This document shows positions 40,174 to 52,611 of a DNA stretch of 64,000 nucleotides, one piece after another. The translations under genes and the position numbers were made by a program. The stretch is from NCBI RefSeq assembly GCF_001641265.1, contig NW_020167532.1:992001-1056000 (forward strand), in the 5' to 3' direction. The stretch's first letter is position 1; each line of letters opens with the position of its first letter. The notes under the pieces are model-generated. The model had not been told where the DNA came from and made no database searches. It worked only from the letters and a program-made list of their open reading frames with translations. This stretch comes from Pseudogymnoascus destructans (taxonomy: Eukaryota; Ascomycota; Leotiomycetes; Thelebolales; Thelebolaceae).

Positions 40174-43131
40174 ATGGATCAATGGCAGGCATATTCTAGT
40201 ACTGGCGGAGGCGCCCGTAGGTTTGATTCCAATTCACAGGCAGGCCAGCCTCAACAGGCACGAGAATACGGTTCGGGTGGTGCGCAGCCCAACTACAGGG
40301 TCGATCAATACCAAGGTGCAACGAACCCTTCGCAAGGGCAGTCTATGGTGGCATCGACGCCGAATACCCCTCAAACTCGAGACGGCAACGGAGACGCCGC
40401 CATGCAAGATATTGGGGACCCGTACAGCGGTGTCAAGTATCCGATGCGACCACATCACCAGCAGCATCTGTCAGCTAGCAGTCGCTCCGGATTACATCCA
40501 CAAAGCCCTCAAGAGCAGTCATCGGCAGCTCAAAGATATTCCCCGATGGAAGCTGTATCGGGAGCTACGCCGTACATCTCGAGCCCTCAGACAAGCCAGA
40601 ATCAATATACCAACCGGCAATCTCCAACGAGGTCGAGCTATTCTTCGCCGACCTCATACTATTCCTCACGACAGCAGGTGCAACAACTACCTCCCATAAC
40701 GCCCTACTCCTCGAACAACATCCAGGATTCATACCCATCATCGGCCACAACACAGCTGAATGCAGTCTTTAGCAACGACCTCAAGTCACCTCGCAGGCCT
40801 CAGCCAGCGGCAGCACCACCCGTTGAGCGTGGTCCGATCCCGCAGTTCGCGAAACTGAGATCCGTTTCGGATCTTCAGCCACAGATCAATGCGCAGCCTG
40901 CGTTCAGAAGAGCGAACCCAGAGGGAGGATTCATCAGTGTAAGTAGAAATCCCTGCCGCTGTCCGACTCCTCTAATAATACGATTTAGCCACTACAAGCG
41001 CTCACGACACACCTACCTTCGACATACCGAATATGCAACCCAATGTTCAAATACGAGTCATCCCGAAACCCCAGGAGAGTGCTCACAAAACCGAGCAAGG
41101 GGACGAAGAATGACGGATTCGACAATGAGGATAGCGATTATATTCTATATGTCAACGATATCCTTGGTTCTGAAGAGACGGGTCATAAGTAAGTTTGCCA
41201 CAATCCTGATACTTCAATGAGTTGCAATCTAATCAATTGTAGGAACCGCTATCTCATTCTCGATGTTCTTGGCCAGGGTACCTTTGGTCAAGTGGTGAAG
41301 TGCCAGAACTTGAAGACCCAGGAGGTTGTCGCTGTCAAAGTGATCAAGAATAAGACGGCATACTTTAACCAAAGTATGATGGAAGTCTCTGTGCTCGACT
41401 TGGTAAGAATTGGTCCATGATTGAATAAACTACGAGTGCTAACTCGATGCAGATTAACAGCAAGCTCGACAAGAACGACGATCACCATTTGCTCAGACTC
41501 AGAGACACCTTTATTCACAGGCAGCATCTCTGCCTGGTCTTCGAACTCTTGAGCGTCAATTTGTACGAACTCATCAAGCAGAACCAGTTCCGCGGCCTAA
41601 GCACGACACTTGTCCGCGTATTCGCGCAACAGCTTTTAACTGGGCTTGCTCTGTTGAATAAGGCGCGCCTTATACACTGTGATCTGAAGCCCGAAAACAT
41701 CCTACTCAAGAACCTTGAGAGCCCCATTATCAAGATCATTGATTTCGGCTCGGCTTGTGACGAACGTCAAACGGTGTATACCTATATTCAGTCTCGATTT
41801 TATCGATCTCCAGAAGTTCTACTTGGCCTACCATATTCCTCAGCGATTGATATGTGGTCATTAGGTTGTATTGTGGTCGAACTGTTCTTGGGTTTACCAT
41901 TGTTTCCTGGTTCATCCGAATACAACCAGGTGTCGCGCATTGTCGAGATGTTAGGCAACCCGCCAAACTGGATGTTGGAGATGGGGAAACAGTCCGGAGA
42001 ATTTTTTGAGAAGCGCCATGATGTTGACGATTTTGGGAGGAGGACATATCACCTGAAGAGCATGGAGCAATACTCAAGAGAACATGGTTCCAAAGAGCAG
42101 CCGAGCAAGAAATACTTTCAAGCCACGGCTCTACCGGAGATAATCCGATCATATGCTATGCCCAGGAAAAATATGAAGCCAAATGAGGTGGAACGAGGTA
42201 AAGTCTACAATGATTATCATATGACAGCTCACTGACAAAATATACAGAGATGAACAATAGGGTAGCATTCATCGACTTCATCCGAGGCTTATTGAACATC
42301 AATCCATTGGAGCGATGGTCACCACAGCAAGCAAAGCTCCATCCCTTCATTACCCAGCAGAAGTACACCGGGCCATTTGTACCACCCATGAACCTGAAGA
42401 CCAGTTCTTCCAACCGATCCCCAGCCCCTGGAACCCAGCAGCAACAGCAGGCTGAAGCCCTCAGCAAGCAACGTGCACAAGCGGCACAAGTCCAGCTTGT
42501 CCAACAACACTCTGCTGCTCAGGCCCAAGCCCACGCTGCCCAAGCAGCAGCCCAGGCCCATGCGGCTCAACAATACCCGACACAATCACCACTGGTTGGC
42601 GGTTTACCAAGCAACCAATACCCTCCACAGAGCCATCCCCAAGCAGCGCAGATGTACAATAACACCGCCATGTACCCGCCGAACCAGGCCCACCAAGCCG
42701 GTCCACCGCCATACCCCGCCCAGCCTGGCGGCTACCCACAAGGCGGTATGATGCAACACCAGCCCCCGCCGCACATGCCAGCAGGACAGTATGGCCAGCC
42801 AGCGCAACAAGGTCTATACCCTCAATCCCAAACAAGACGCCAGAGAGCCATGACAATGGAAGTGCAACAAGGTGGAATCCCACCCGCCATCCAGCGAGTC
42901 GCAAGTCACCTCGACCCCACGCAGCCAATCCGCTTGCAACCCAGCCCAGCATACTACCCCCCTCCCCCCGACGGAATGCCCGATGGCAACCCCGGCAGCC
43001 AACGGCGCCGCGGCAGCCGCGCAGCGCAGGGCGCACAGCAGGGCGCGAGGAGCAATCGCGATTTCATCCGTAACCTCGAGGACCGCACGCTGGAAGAGGG
43101 GTTCATGGGGGCGCAGAACCAGTGGCATTGA
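40174..43131 (+). CDS. YAK1: Dual-specificity DYRK-family protein kinase Yak1
   Basis: Five exons, 40174-40938, 40989-41188, 41243-41402, 41453-42197 and 42248-43131, all in phase, give 917 residues. The Gln/Ser/Pro-rich N-terminal third is followed by the DYRK homology segment (NDILGSEETGHKNRYLILD) and the kinase domain from about 325 to 645: VLGQGTFGQVVK, VAVKVIKN, HCDLKPENILL (about 450), IDFGSACDE and the activation-loop YTYIQSRFYRSPE, whose second Tyr is autophosphorylated in DYRKs. The C-terminal third is long Gln/Ala/Pro-rich sequence. Yak1 restrains growth downstream of TOR/PKA and responds to glucose and stress. The phosphorylation and Q-rich regions fit a nucleo-cytoplasmic regulator. 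Confidence 0.95.
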
Positions 43132-44207
43132 TGGGACTGCCATGAATCGGCGCGCGTGTACGACGTATGCTTTAATAGAGGATATTGGACTATTTAACAG
43201 GTCTACAGAGGGTGGTGGCGAAGTACACGAGAGTATCTGAAACGTGGAAGGGGGGACGACACCACTCTTTTTCTGTGGAGCGAGATAGATGTGTGGGAAA
43301 TGAAAATGGGACTCTCGGGGTGGGGAGGCGGCTTTGTAATACCCGGCGGGGGGGGATTTTGTGGGACGGAAGGAGACGAAAACGATGACGGGGAAGCGAA
43401 GGTGGGAGGGAGGGGGGGCATTTGCATCAGCAAGCAGGTACGGGGGATGCGGCGTATTTTTGATGCGCAATGGTGATGATGTGTGTAGTATAGGGCTTTT
43501 TTTTTCTTTCTTGAGATACAAGGGTTCGCCGTTTGGAAGATGCGCTGGGAATGAAATGGAAAGGCAATACACTCGAGATGATTGGAGACAGCTTGGTCTT
43601 TGTGTTTCGCTGATTTGATGTGATAACTGGTGTGCACGCTCTGCGCTTGAGGCTAGCTAGGCTTTGGTGGGGTTGGCGCCGGCGGCAGCTGGCGTGGACC
43701 GGCGTGGGTTTAAGGTTTGATCTGGCAGACCACTCTCCGCGGTTTGGAGAGTGGCACCACGTCCCTCGTGATTGACTTTTTATATTCGTCGGGTGTGAGA
43801 TTTACGTAGTGTCGGCGGGGTAGGTTTCGCTAGTTGTAGGGTCTTTTTTTTTTTCTGTTTGTTGTCGTCTGTATGGGAATTGCAGCGGCTTTTCGATTAT
43901 TGTCGACGTCTTTGTGAGACTTCCACGTCTGTAGGCTCTCACTCACTCTACTCTCAGCAGTGGACTACTTCCATCCGCCTTCTACGCTCGTTGCAAGCCA
44001 GATCTCAATTTACAATCCAAACCTCACTGGTCACAAACCTCAATCCAAAATCCAAAACTTGCTCCTAAGCCGGACAATTCAACCACCATCAATTCTCCCA
44101 GCAAAACCGGGAATTCCCAAGAACTCTCAAGATCTCAGATCTCAGACCTCAAAACTCTCAAGCTATCAAACAAACCACCGACCTTCCAAACTCTCACAAC
44201 AAACACA
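43132..44207. other. YAK1 downstream spacer, no gene seen
   Basis: About 1.1 kb. Purine-rich near 43240-43450, then a T-run near 43845 and a CA/CT-rich stretch from about 43960 that may be the leader of the frame at 44208. Confidence 0.35.
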
Positions 44208-44660
44208 ATGCCCCAAACATACGCCAACTTCCTCTCCACCTCTTCCCCCTCCCCCCCAGACCGCGGCGACATCTTCGACCACGGTAGCCACATCCACATC
44301 ACCCCCAGCTCAGGGATCCTGGACTGCCCCGCATACGCCGTGGATGACCGCTTCGGTACTTGTTTTCGTCTGAAGGAACAGGAGGGGGGGTGGGGACGAG
44401 AGAGAATAGGGGGAGTGACGAAGGGGGATGTACTGGGAGTGGGGGTGGTGCTGGGGATGGTGGTGCTGGGGTGGGCGGCTGTGGGGGTTCTGGGGTGGGT
44501 GCTGGGACGGAGGAGATGGAGGAGGGAGGGCAGGGGGTGGAGGGGTGGGAGGTGGGAGGGGAGGGACTGGAGAGTGGGGGAGGGGGAGGGGGGTTGGAAG
44601 GCTATGGAGGAGGGGGTGGTGGTTGGGTCGGGGGGAGAGATTTTGGTGTTGAAATCATAG
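44208..44660 (+). CDS. Possible small single-pass membrane protein (150 aa), unrecognised
   Basis: The ATG lies in a good context (AACACAATGC) after a C-rich leader. The product has a polar Ser/Pro N-terminus, one strongly hydrophobic segment of about 25 residues (from GDVLGVGVVLGMVVLG, about residues 72-98) and an Arg/Trp/Gly-rich tail from RRRWRREGRG on, which would be cytoplasmic by the positive-inside rule. The DNA of the second half is almost only G and A/T, so the tail may be a low-complexity frame. No family recognised; it could be non-coding. Confidence 0.33.
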   Translation: MPQTYANFLSTSSPSPPDRGDIFDHGSHIHITPSSGILDCPAYAVDDRFGTCFRLKEQEGGWGRERIGGVTKGDVLGVGVVLGMVVLGWAAVGVLGWVLGRRRWRREGRGWRGGRWEGRDWRVGEGEGGWKAMEEGVVVGSGGEILVLKS

Positions 44661-46687
44661 GGAGGGGATGATGAGGGGTTGAGGCTGAAAGGACGGAGCT
44701 CGGTGTGTACAAGTCGAGGCTGAAGTGGGAAGGCGTTCGGTGTGTGGGAGGCTGGGGGGGCAAGGCTGGCTATGTGGCATGACGGTATTGCATGCAGATG
44801 AGGCGTGGGGGGGGTTTGTTTGTGGTTTGGGAGGGGGGTGCTGGTGTGTAATTATATGGTGCTGGAGCCTGGGTGAAATAAATTAATGGTTTGTCTTTAT
44901 TATATTCTCGATGCGTAACGTAGTGCAATCATCCTGCACCCATGCAAGGACATCATCGCATCTCCCTCCATCGCATGCATGCACGCCTCGGCGGGCTGCA
45001 CATGATATCAGCCCGCCCCCCAGCAGTCTCGCTGCGGAACGGCCCATCCATCTGGCGGTTCGGATGCAGGGTGCGTGCAGTCATCCCTCGAGACTCGCAC
45101 TCGCAGTGGTGTGGGAGGACGACAGGAGGAATATCTGTCGTGCTGGCTGTGACTCTTACAAAGGGGGGGTGGAGATGGGAGATAATATCCGATGGATTGC
45201 TTTGTTGTCTTGTGTGGTGAATCGTGCGTGGTTGTCGTGAGACTTGCTCATTCCAACATCTGAGTCAAAAAAACTCACACATTTCACCGGGATTGATATG
45301 ATATGTCCACGGATGACCCGAAAGACCGGGCTGCTGGACTGGAACGAGGTCAGTGAGACGTGGCGGGCGGTCTGGGGGAGCGGTTGAGTGAGTTGTAGAT
45401 GGGATGGATGGATGGATGTAGGTCTGTGTCTTCGTCCCATCATCGTACATCTCCGAGCGCATCCCCTATGCAAGACGCGTACCCTGACATTTCTATGTCC
45501 TGTACAGCATTGCCCTGCTTGTTTTGCCTGCTTCTTTGCTGAGAAGCGGTGCTTGGGTCGCGTCACTCTCGAGTCACAGCACTAATAGCTACAGCACGAA
45601 TAGCGAACTAGATATCGGATGACTGGAGGGGGCGAAACTGGCGAACCAAAGCGCGGCGCGGAGTGATCTGTTCGTGGATAATGATGACGACCTCGCCAAC
45701 GCCAACGCCAACGCCAACGCCAACGCCAACGCCAACGCCAACGCCAACGCCAACGCGATGTGTGGATAACCCACGACGACGGACACCGACGACCGACGAC
45801 CGACGACCGACGACGCTGCTTTTGCGACGACTCGGGCAAAAGTAGAGGCGAGCCTGGCTTTTTAGACTATAATGCTGTTTCACGTGTTTCAGCTGGTGGA
45901 CGATAGTCGGGTAGACGGAGTAGGGAGAGAATACTTTTGGATGAAGGCTAGATTTTATATTGATTTTATAACGGAGAGTAGAGGCGATATCGTTGCCTTG
46001 CTATACTATAATATAACTACAGTCGATTAGAAATTGTGATTTCCCCAAGTGACGAATAAATACATTTATTCCCGAATTATTATCCCATTCCATACCCTTC
46101 AATTCCTTTAATCTATAATTTATCTAACATATATGTAATACAGTAACCGCATTAGGCCAACGCCGCATTTCTAGGACTAGCGTGATTTCCCGTTTTCCCA
46201 GCTTCCGCCCAGCCAAATCAAATTTCTTTTGTTCGCCCTCTTGCTCTTTTTTTGCTCCAACCCTCTTGTCTTCGACAAACCCCCAGCACCAACAACATCC
46301 CTCATCTCCAAGAATCTGCGAATCTCTATCCTTTAGCAAGGAATAGAGAGATCGCATTTCATATCTTCGGATACCCTCACAAACCGCCAAAGGATCTCGA
46401 TCGCGACTGTCCTGCAGATCGCCACGGGTTCACGACTCTCCTTTGAATTTCCAGAGGCCCTGCGCCCTGTTAATCTCAATTTTTATTAATCCTTCAACGG
46501 ACAAGTGCGATTAACTTCGACCACTGCGATTGTTTCGAACATCTCCGCTCAGTTCTTCCATCTCATACTCGGACAAAACGGAGATCAGATTTGACATCTG
46601 CTCGACAATATCGACCCGTACGGATCCCAACCCGTTTTGCCTCCTCAACACGTCATTATCTATCACCAGACCAACGTCGACAACTCT
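44661..46687. other. 2-kb gene-free region, includes hexanucleotide microsatellite and eIF4G leader
   Basis: No host gene is supported. A (GCCAAC)n microsatellite covers 45695-45756 and a short (CCGACGA)n run follows at about 45781-45815. The last 500 bp, pyrimidine-rich and ending at the eIF4G start, are probably its promoter and long 5'-UTR; small upstream frames there (for example at 46252 and 46637) could be uORFs but are unproven. Confidence 0.4.
45695..45756. repeat. (GCCAAC)n microsatellite
   Basis: About ten perfect tandem copies of a 6-bp unit over 62 bp, without interruption. Because the unit length is a multiple of three, long dipeptide frames (Leu-Ala or Trp-Arg repeats) appear on the complement; they are artefacts. 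Confidence 0.95.
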
Positions 46688-49600
46688 ATGACTTCCGTCT
46701 CTCAACCCACTCAACCCCCAAGCTCGGCTTCTAACAACAACGGCGCGTCGCAGTCCGCTCAGTCTTACGCTTCCGCGACTAGAAAAGCAGTCTCGTCGCC
46801 TCCGGTCGCGACGGGCTCGTCCTCTCAATCCCCAGCCGTGGCAGTCGGCAATGTCGCGCCGGTACAGCATGGAAAGTCTTCGTCAATCTCGCCAGTGAAT
46901 GGCAGATCGTCGATACCTCCTGCTGTACCGGTAGTTTCAACCCCGGCTATTGCTAGCAGCAACGGGAACGCGATGGAGCACAGCCGAAAGAGCTCCGTCA
47001 CGATCAACGGCGGCTACGTCGCAAACGGCTCCTCGAAGGCGATCCAGTTCGGTTCGCTGGCTGAGTCTCCTGCTGCTACCCATAGCACTCCACAGATCTC
47101 ACAGTCGACCACCTCTTCGGCACCGATTGCGATCCCAAGCAACCCGAGAGTGACTTCTCCGGCGCAATCGCCTTCCCCGATCCCACAGCCAACAGCTAGT
47201 GGCGGCGGTAGACCTCCTGCGGGGCTTCAGAGCGCCGGAATGACTTTTGGTAGTCACCCGGGTGGCGATGGCGATGTAAGTATTTTTTATTTTCTGCTCT
47301 CTTTACATTGATACATTGTACTAATCTTTGTTCTCTTCATAGCGTCACATGCGACATGCTTCCGTACCACAGGCACCTCTTGCCCCAGGCGCACAACCTG
47401 GCCATGACCGACGACTTTCCGGAGAAGGCGGTATGGGTGGTCCCAACAGAGGCGGCTTCAACCCTCAAGGCGGCCGCGGCCGTGGCTACAGCAACACCTA
47501 CCAGAACCAACAGATGGGATACCCGCAAGGCAACCACCAGTTCCGCGGCGCTCCAAACCAGGGCCGTGGCGGCATGCCCGGTCCATTCCCTGGCCGTGGA
47601 GGACCTATGCCACAGTACCCGAACTCGCCACACCAGGCAAACCGCAGCCCTGCTCTGACCAACTCGGTACCAAGCACCCCGAACATGGGACAAGTCATGC
47701 CAATGCAGAACCCTCAGCAATATGGCCAATACCACCCTCAATACATGCCTCAACCTCAAGTACTTCACCCTTCTACTTCACTCCATCCTCCAAATTCCTT
47801 CAAGTCAGGCAAAAATGGCAAAATGTTTTCCAAGAATGGACAGCAAGCTGCTGGAAAGAATAACCAACAGCATTTCCAGTCGGGAGATACTTTCAAGTCG
47901 CCATCTGGAGAGCTGTCTTGTTCATTTTTTCCAAACCTACTCGAGCAGATCCCGGAGAGCTCCGAGCGGAGTGCCGCTGCCAAACCGTTCTTCCCCAACC
48001 CAGTTGCCTCTGTCCCCCTTTTCCCCCCACGTACTGAGAAGATTGATTTGTCGCCAGAGAGTGGCAACTTTGACCAGATTCTAACAAGAATGCAGAACTA
48101 CGGCTACCAAGCTCCACCATACGACCGTATGAGCGGTATGCCTGTACCTTCCCCATACGCTATGTACCCTCAAATGCAGTACATGCAGGGCATGCCAGGC
48201 CAGCCACAATCTCCCCAGCCAGGCTACCAACAGCCATTCATCCCAGGTCAATACAACCAGCAGCCACAACCCCAGGCGATGTCGCGCACACCTTCGCAAA
48301 TGTCTGAAAGGCCAAACTCAAGCCTGGGCCAGCCCCAAACCCCTTCGATGCCAGCGTCCGTAATTCACCAAACTCCCCAAGCAAAGGCCGCGGCTTCCCC
48401 CAGCACCTTCCAACGCACAACCCGAAGGAGCGCAGCAATTGTCATCAAGAACCCAGATGGTGATATTGTCAAGCTGCCATCGGCAAAGCCACCGGCATCG
48501 CCTGGTCCAGGCAACCAATCTTCCAAGACTCCTCCAGTTGTTGTGTCTATACCTACTCCGCCATCAAAGGCTGCCACTCCACAGCACGTTCGCACTGATA
48601 GTAAGAGAGATGAGACTGTCATGCAAGAATTCAAGGACAGAGTGCGCAGAGCTGCAGAGGGTGAAGATGCTAAGGCTTCGGACGCCGAGGGCACTGATTC
48701 TGAGAAGCCAAAGGCCGGTGAGGTTAAGGTGATCGAAGAGAAGCAGGCGGATACTTCTGCGGCTGATGCCGCGGCAGCCGCTGCCAAGGAGAAGCAAGAT
48801 GCCGAGGATGAGCTCGATAGGCAGATCAAGGAAATAGAGGAGGCCGAAGAAGCGCGCGAGAAGGCTGAAGCTGAGGTGTTGGCCAAGCGTGCTGCCGAGA
48901 AGGCCGCTGCCGACTTGGTTAACGCCGAGAAGAACAAATTGCTGGCAGAGGAGAATGACCGCAAGCTTAAGGAGCAAGAGCGTGAGATGGAGCGCATCGA
49001 GGATGAGCGCGAGCAAAAGCGTAAGGATGCTGAGGCAAAGGCGGCGGGTGTTGAGGTTAAGTCAACAGACTCCAAGGCCGATGCTGCCCCGCTCACACCA
49101 AGCACACTGGCATCGAAACTCGGTGCTCTCAAGCTTGGGGGTGACAGCGGAGCATCTGCTCCAGTTTCGGATGATTCGATGGGCCCACCACCAAAGGTTT
49201 TGGGCGGTGAGAAGAAGACTAAGCCTGCAGCGCTTAACCTTGCACCTCTCAACACCAAGCCAGTCGAGCCACCGCAGCCAAGTGCCGCACTTCAGTCTCT
49301 GAAGTCAGCCAGGTTCCTTTCTGTCCTGGACGCCTCCATCTACCCACCAAACATCTCGTCACCAAACCCTGCACTCAACACTGCTGTTACAAGCAAGGGC
49401 AAGAGCTTCAAGTACGACAAAGAGTTCTTGCTTCAATTCCAGAAAGTTTTCACCGAGAAGCCATCTCTTGAATTCGAGTCCCAGATCAAGGCCTTGATTG
49501 GCGACGGTGACGGAGGATCATCCCGCGCAGGCTCTTCAAGAACCCCAGGCGGCATGGGTCCACGACAGGGCTCCAACCGTGCTCCAGGTCAATTCACCAT

Positions 49601-51368
49601 GGGCACATTCGCTGTTGGCAAGACTCTTCCTCCCGGAACAACTTCCCAGCAGCGCTTCGAGATGTCTCAAGGCACTATGGCACGACCGGCTGGTGCAAAC
49701 CCAATGTCCGGAAACTTCAGAAGCACCGGAACATTCCCTGGTGGTATGGGACCTGGCAGACAGCCCTCGGGTATGGGCCAGCCGCAGTCACCGCGTAACA
49801 CCAACCCCAGCCGTGGCGGTCGCCAAGGCAGCAAGCGTGATAACACGAGCAAGCACAATGTTGAGGCTGAGAAGAAGATGCCTCTTACAGCCGGCATGGT
49901 CCTGAAGCCCATCGAGATCACATCGACTGGGTGGAAGCCACGCAGTCTTGCAGCTCAATCTGCTACTGGTGCCGCCGGACCCGCTCCAGGTGCCGCAGGT
50001 GGTTCCACCCACATGGAGCCGGATATGGTCCAGCGTAAGGTCAAGGCTGCTCTCAACAAGATGACGCCTGAGAAGTTCGACAAGATCGCGGATCAGATCC
50101 TCACAATTGCGGCTCAGTCCAAGGATGAGGCCGACGGACGTACCCTGCGCCAAGTCATCCAGCTCACCTTCGAGAAGGCAACTGACGAGGCTCACTGGGC
50201 TTCTATGTATGCGAAGTTCTGCAAGCGCATGCTTGAGACCATGAGCCCCGAGATCAAGGATGAGAGCATTCTCGACAAGAACGGCAACGTTGTGTCGGGT
50301 GGTAACCTCTTCCGCAAGTACCTCCTCAACAGATGTCAAGAGGAGTTCGAGCGTGGATGGAAGATGGACCTCGGCGATAAGCCAGAGGGCGAGCGCGGCG
50401 AGGAAAAGACTGAGGAGGCTGTTATGCTTTCTGACGCCTACTACATTGCCGCAGCAGCCAAGAGACGTGGTCTTGGTCTCGTCCAGTTCATTGGTGAGCT
50501 TTACAAACTTGGCATGCTTACGGAGCGTATCATGCACGAGTGTGTCAAGAAGCTTGTCGACTACACTGGCATTCCTGACGAGGCTGAGATTGAGTCGTTG
50601 ACCAAGCTCCTGAAGACTATCGGAGGCAACCTCGACAGCACCGAGAAGGGCAAGCCAATGATGGATATCTACTTCAGCCGCATTGCGGCCATGACCGATA
50701 CCCCAGAGTTGCCCAGCCGTCTCAAGTTCATGCTTATGGACATTATGGATCTCCGTAAGAAGAGATGGGTCTCGAAGGAGGATAACAAGGGCCCTAAGAC
50801 TCTTGAGGAAGTTCGCGCAGAGGTAAGAGTTCCGATTCCTAATTCATATACAAATACTAACATCACTTAGGCTGAGGCTGCTGCCGCACAGAAGGCTGCT
50901 GAGAATGCTCGTGGACCACGTGGTGGTGGTGGAGGACGTATGCAACCTGGCCGTGGTGATTCCCGCAACTTCTCCAACCAATACGGCAACCAGCCCCCGA
51001 TCGATTACTCAAAGAACACCGTTGCCACTGATGATCTCCGTCGCTTGACAAACAAGGGAGCCAGCAGAGCTTCCGGAGCGCCAATGCCGTTTGCCCCTAC
51101 ATCGATGTTCTCGTCGAGAAGTAACAGCGGACGCAAGATGGGACCTGGAGGATCGCTATCCAGAACCGGAGACGACTCTGGAGCCTCATCCCGCACTGGA
51201 ACCCCACCGCAACAGAAGGAGAAGGAGCCAGTCGCCACAATCAACGCGTTCAGTCTTCTTGGTGACCTGAACGACCACGAACCGGAGAACCCAGCATCTC
51301 CCCCTCCAGCTGCATCTCCAGAACTGACCAAGACCGATCTTGCGTCAGGAGAGAAGAAGGGGGAGTAG
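46688..51368 (+). CDS. Translation initiation factor eIF4G
   Basis: Exons 46688-47275, 47343-50822 and 50871-51368, all in phase, encode 1521 residues. The start is MTSVSQPTQ; an in-frame ATG 17 codons upstream is possible. The N-terminal half is Ser/Pro/Gln-rich with RGG-like and PQ-rich stretches that in yeast bind RNA and Pab1. The eIF4E-binding motif YDKEFLLQF is at about residue 885, preceded by a charged coiled-coil (about 610-750, EEAEEAREKAEAEV). The MIF4G domain, which binds eIF4A, runs from about 1085 to 1335 (MVQRKVKAALNKMTPEKF to LRKKRWVSK). The C-terminus has an RGG box, GGGGGRMQPGRGD, and a phospho-rich tail. It is the scaffold of the cap-binding complex. Confidence 0.95.
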
Positions 51369-52225
51369 ATTTTGAGCGCCATTCGTGTCATAGCGTCTTG
51401 CATCCCAATCTCTGTGCCTAGACTGCGGGCTGTCTTTCTCCATGCATTTCCGGCGGGTTTCATTCCAACAACGTGTGTTAAAAGTTGCTTTTTCAGTCTC
51501 AATGATACCTCAGATCGGCTTATAGAACTTCGGTCCCGCATTAGGTCCTATTAATGTCTCTGTTCTCGTCTAAACCGTACCCTCGTCTTCTCCCTCAGCA
51601 CATCGACAATCACCCTCGAGTACTGGATATAGAAACGCGGACGATAAACCGACGGGTTGCTTTTTTACACTTTCGAAATAATCGCGTGGTATTCTCCTTC
51701 TTTTCCTTGCTGCCGGAGCATACGCGAGATTCGCCAAGGAGGGGGGCGGCTCTGCACAAAAGCTTTGTGTCAATAGTTCACATTTTTCATACCGGGACGC
51801 CCTTGCTGCTTAGATTGACATATTCGTTTCGTTGTTTTTTCCGAGTTGGGCTGTGTTTGGGCCGGCCGGCCGTGTAATTTAGCGTGGGGAGACAAAGAAT
51901 AAGAAAGAGAGAAGGACAGTGCTGGGAGATATTAGGCGGTGAAAAAGGGGTTCGGAAGCTTCGTTTCGTTCTCTGGGTTCCTGGGGGGTTGCGATATGGG
52001 GGGGTAAGCTCGGACACTCTTCGATGCTTCGCTCGTGCACTGGTGTCGGTCGCCAACGACGTGGGTGTGCGGGGGAAGGGATAAGGTGGACCGGGTGGAT
52101 AGGATGGGGATACACTGTACTATATCTAATTCGTTAAATCGAGCCGGCCAGCTTTCTTGCTTTAATTAGGCAGTTATTTCAATAACCTTTGTGTTGTATA
52201 TGTAAGTGCCTGTGAATAAACTGTC
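51369..52225. other. eIF4G downstream region, no gene seen
   Basis: Contains the eIF4G 3'-UTR and mixed-composition spacer up to the transposon island. A small frame at 51554-51877 has no features of a gene. Confidence 0.4.
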
Positions 52226-52247
52226 AGATGTGTTACACATCTGACAG
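52221..52247. repeat. Perfect 13-bp palindrome at the island's left edge
   Basis: CTGTCAGATGTGT, one base, then its exact complement ACACATCTGACAG. Its AGATGTGT half (52226-52233) recurs at 56348-56355 just outside the right hAT-like end, so it may be an 8-bp target duplication partly copied in inverse. Confidence 0.6.
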
Positions 52248-52513
52248 TGTTAGAAACTCGAGTATACTCGTGAGTATTAGCACGTACTCATACTCATGAG
52301 TACAGTAAATCCTCGTACTCATACTCATACTAAAATACTCACGAGTTACTTAAGTAACTCATGAGTATCCCCTAATTAGGACTAGCTCTGCTTAGTCAGC
52401 ACAAAATCGAAATAGAAGTTTCTAAAAAATAATTTACTACTTACTAATACAATAGAAGGCTCTAGACACTATAGTAGAAACTTCTTGAAAGTTATTATTT
52501 TATATATAACTTA

Positions 52514-52558
52514 ACGTACATGTATAGCGAAAGCGCCAAACAAGCGAAAGCGCCAAAA
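52514..52558 (+). repeat. Left terminal inverted repeat of pogo copy 2
   Basis: 45 bp, perfect complement of 54329-54373. It includes GCGAAAGCGCCAAA twice in tandem, the same two-site plan as in copy 1. Confidence 0.94.
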
Positions 52559-52611
52559 TGATGCGGTGACCAAACCCCCCAACTAAATGTTAAATTCCTC
52601 AACAACAAAAC

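Noticed and set aside
45582..45883. Minus frames of Leu-Ala or Trp-Arg dipeptide repeats
   Set aside because: Direct product of the (GCCAAC)n microsatellite; a 6-bp unit keeps all frames open.
46252..46446. 64-codon frame upstream of eIF4G
   Set aside because: Could be a uORF in the leader but there is no evidence that the transcript starts this far up; not annotated as a gene.
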